DNA from: Prosthecochloris ethylica
Lineage (GTDB): Bacteria > Bacteroidota > Chlorobiia > Chlorobiales > Chlorobiaceae
DNA length: 64,000 nt
Direction: 5' to 3' (one strand)
Assembly: GCF_015234275.1 (NCBI RefSeq)
Contig: NZ_JADGII010000010.1
How positions within the stretch are numbered: the first letter of the stretch is position 1; the number at the start of each line of letters is the position of its first letter. Shown in pieces: positions 62,023-64,000 of this stretch. The notes under the pieces are model-generated. The model had not been told where the DNA came from, did not search any database, and saw only the letters and a program-made list of their open reading frames with translations. A program made the position numbers and the translations under genes.

Positions 62023-62625
62023 ATGACATCTTTCAGTCCCGAACGTCCTCGTACAGCGCACGTAGAGCGCGCGACCTCAGAAACAGACATTACGCTCAAC
62101 CTGAACCTCGACGGAACAGGAATACATGAGATCGATACCGGAGTCGCCTTTCTCGACCATATGCTGTCGAATTTCAGCCGTCACGCCAGAATAGACCTCA
62201 CCCTGAGCTGCAAAGGAGATATCGAGGTGGACGATCACCACTCGGCCGAGGATACCGCAATTGTGTTGGGAAACGGCCTGAAACAGGCCCTTGGAAGCAA
62301 GGAAGGCATCGAACGCTACGGCTGGAGCCTGATCCCGATGGATGAAACCCTGGCCCGGTGCGCGCTCGATCTCGGGGGACGCAGCTACTGTGCGTTCAGG
62401 GCGGAATTCAGCCGCCCGTCGGTCAACGGGTTCGCAACGGAGATGGTTGAACATTTCTTCCTCTCCCTTGCTCACTCCCTGCAGGCAAACATTCATCTTG
62501 CCGTCCTGGACGGCACGAACACACACCACAAGATCGAAGCACTCTTCAAAGCATTCGCCTATGCCCTCCGCCAGGCCGTATCCATCACCGGCTCCGGCAT
62601 AGCCTCGACGAAAGGGGTGATGTAA
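62023..62625 (+). CDS. hisB: Imidazoleglycerol-phosphate dehydratase
   Basis: Sixth step of histidine synthesis: dehydrates imidazole glycerol phosphate. The 200-residue enzyme has the two metal-binding repeats VAFLDHMLSNFSRHARIDL near residue 42 and EVDDHHSAEDTAIVLGNGL near 68, and again FATEMVEHFFLSLAHSLQAN and NTHHKIEALFKAFAYALR in the second half. The C-terminal GSGIASTKGVM matches the family end. It is monofunctional (no phosphatase domain). Other his genes are not in the window. The tandem repeat array starts about 5 bp after its stop. Confidence 0.96.
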   Translation: MTSFSPERPRTAHVERATSETDITLNLNLDGTGIHEIDTGVAFLDHMLSNFSRHARIDLTLSCKGDIEVDDHHSAEDTAIVLGNGLKQALGSKEGIERYGWSLIPMDETLARCALDLGGRSYCAFRAEFSRPSVNGFATEMVEHFFLSLAHSLQANIHLAVLDGTNTHHKIEALFKAFAYALRQAVSITGSGIASTKGVM

Positions 62626-62665
62626 GGTAAGTCGAAGAGATTCACGGACATGTACCTTGTCTTCC

Positions 62666-62690
62666 GTAGGGGTCAGCGGCGCTGACCCGT
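62666..62690. repeat. Palindrome A, copy in array unit 1
   Basis: Hairpin gggtcagc-ggc-gctgaccc with flanking gtag and cgt, 40 bp after the hisB stop; same sequence as 32899-32923. Further copies at 62991-63015, 63328-63352 and 63671-63695. Confidence 0.92.
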
Positions 62691-62915
62691 GGGGTCGTTC
62701 TGTTACCCACAGATTACACGGATTTGCTCGGACTGGTTTTTGGCTGTCCGCGGATTGACGCCTGCGGCGCGGGGGAAAGAGACAAGAGACGAGAGGCGAG
62801 AGACAGGAGCGCCGGCGGCGCGGTGACCAGTGACGAGAAAAGGCAAAATGAGCTGGCCTGGTGTTTTGCTGCGGCTGGTGCCGGGATGGTTCGTGTGCTG
62901 GTGTGGGTGTTCGTC

Positions 62916-62940
62916 ACGGGCGAGCGCCGCTCGCCCCTAC
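62916..62940. repeat. Palindrome B, copy in array unit 1
   Basis: Hairpin gggcgagc-gcc-gctcgccc with flanking ac and ctac; same sequence as at 32800. Further copies at 63246-63270, 63589-63613 and 63907-63931. Confidence 0.92.
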
Positions 62941-63484
62941 ACCATTCACCATTCACGAATAACGATCCACGGACATGTACCTTGTTTTCCGTAGGGGTCA
63001 GCGGCGCTGACCCGTGGGGTCGTTCTGTTACCCACAGATTACACGGATTTGCTCGGACTGGTTTTTGGCTGTCCGCGGATTGACGCCTGCGGCACGGGGG
63101 AAAGAGACAAGAGACGAGAGACGAGAGACAGGAGCGCCTGCGGCGCGGTGACCAGTGACGAGTGACCAGAAAAGGCAGAATGAGCTGGCCTGGTGTGTTG
63201 TGGCGGCATGCGCCGGGATGGTTCGTGTGCTGGCGTGGATTCGTCACGGGCGAGCGCCGCTCGCCCCTACACCATTCACCATTCACCATTCACGAATAAC
63301 GATCCACGGACATGTACCTTGTCTTCCGTAGGGGTCAGCGGCGCTGACCCGTGGGGTCGTTCTGTTACCCACAGATTACACGGATTTGCTCGGACTGGTT
63401 TTTGGCTGTCCGCGGATTGACGCCTGCGGCGCGGGGGAAAGAGACAAGAGACGAGAGGCGAGAGACAGGAGCGCCGGCGGCGCG

Positions 63485-63519
63485 GTGACCAGTGACCAGT
63501 GACCAGTGACCAGTGACCA
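63485..63519. repeat. Heptamer microsatellite (gtgacca)5
   Basis: Five exact copies in array unit 3, against one or two in units 1, 2 and 4, so unit-to-unit copy number varies. Confidence 0.92.
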
Positions 63520-63938
63520 GAAAATGTGGGATGAGGGGTTGTGGCGGCAGGTGCCGGGATGGTTCGTGTGCTGGCGTGGGTGTTCGTCACGGGCGAGCGC
63601 CGCTCGCCCCTACACCATTTACCATTCACCATTCACGAATAACGATCCACGGACATGTACCTTGTCTTCCGTAGGGGTCAGCGGCGCTGACCCGTGGGGT
63701 CGTTCTGTTACCCACAGATTACACGGATTTGCTCGGACTGGTTTTTGGCTGTCCGCGGATTGACGCCTGCGGCGCGGAGAACGGAGGCCGGAGCGCCTGC
63801 GGCGCGGTGACCAGTGACGAGTGACCAGAAAAGGCAGAATGAGCTGGCCTGGTGTGTTGTGGCGGCATGCGCCGGGATGGTTCGTGTGCTGGTGTGGGTG
63901 TTCGTCACGGGCGAGCGCCGCTCGCCCCTACACCATTT

Positions 63939-64000
63939 ACCAATCACCAATCACCAATCACCAATCACCAATCACCAATCACCAATCACCAATCACCAAT
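63939..64000. repeat. Heptamer microsatellite (accaatc), at least 8 copies
   Basis: Uninterrupted 7-base repeat running to the window end. Units 1-3 have two or three accattc copies at the same place, so here a one-base variant has been expanded. Confidence 0.93.

Larger units (their letters stand above)
62630..64000. repeat. Tandem array of ~325-343 bp non-coding units
   Basis: Four successive units with identical order: palindrome A (starts 62666, 62991, 63328, 63671; spacing 325, 337 and 343 bp), the shared stretch cccacagattacacggattt, a ctgtccgcggattgacgcc segment, purine-rich agagac-type repeats, gtgacca heptamers, a gagctggcct stretch, palindrome B (62916, 63246, 63589, 63907) and accattc heptamers. 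Units differ mainly in the number of heptamers, and the fourth has a short deletion near 63776. The array continues past the right edge. Open frames inside are by-products of the repeat. Confidence 0.93.

Noticed and set aside
62714..63950. Several open frames of 60-190 codons within the right-end array
   Set aside because: They repeat with the array, lack ribosome sites, shift frame between units and are rich in Arg/Ser from GC-rich repeats, so they are by-products.
62630..64000. CRISPR array at the right end
   Set aside because: Units are over 300 bp with no unique spacers, and the short repeats have period 7. No array of 25-40 bp repeats with unique spacers was seen anywhere in the window.
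1..64000. Insertion sequence or prophage
   Set aside because: No transposase, integrase or phage structural gene was recognised; the only transfer sign is the composition of the cas block.

Overview
The window reads as chromosomal DNA of a green sulfur bacterium (Chlorobiaceae). This is an inference from gene content: an 11-gene NADH-dehydrogenase-like operon nuoABCDHIJKLMN without nuoEFG, a membrane-bound uptake hydrogenase hupSLCD, a GTP cyclohydrolase/pterin synthase pair of the kind that could feed Chlorobium pterins, and a DUF3127 OB-fold protein. No photosynthesis gene lies in the window, so the assignment rests on context alone.

Layout. 1-8452: type I-B CRISPR-Cas genes on the minus strand (WYL regulator, cas6, cas8b, cas7, cas5, cas3, start of cas1, which runs off the left edge). 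The cas8b-cas7-cas5-cas3 block is strongly AT-rich while cas6, the regulator and cas1 look like the rest of the genome. 8512-13190: a TonB receptor plus complete ABC importer operon of unknown substrate. 13438-18276: a mixed stretch with a DUF3127 protein, an SMR efflux pump, a probably frameshifted surface protein, cyclopropane fatty acid synthase, a glycosyltransferase remnant and tRNA-Val. 18431-24044: an exported protein of unknown function facing a tight five-gene minus-strand operon (two paralogous proteins, a helix-hairpin-helix protein, a degenerate P-loop protein, an MscS channel). This operon is the best candidate here for an undescribed system.

24243-28500: lipoprotein, SRPBCC protein, thioredoxin, 6-pyruvoyltetrahydropterin synthase/QueD, folE and an AI-2E-type permease. 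28457-44025: hupD-C-L-S and the whole nuo operon, all on minus; together they suggest H2 and ferredoxin/quinone redox chemistry at the membrane. 44229-53828: TPR protein, ferrochelatase, PAP2-like membrane protein, two tRNA-Leu genes, HIT protein, methyltransferase, ribE-rarA-tolC-like operon, thiol peroxidase, flavodoxin and DoxX proteins. 53950-62625: porin, ribD, deoxycytidylate deaminase, NFACT/RqcH, thioesterase, LptF/G permease, H-NS-like protein, secG with tRNA-Lys, DUF2905 and hisB.

62630-64000 is a non-coding tandem array of about 325-343 bp units that carries two related palindromes and heptanucleotide microsatellites. The same palindromes also occur between nuoN and hupS, and heptamer arrays occur at three further intergenic sites, so this is a dispersed repeat family of the genome.
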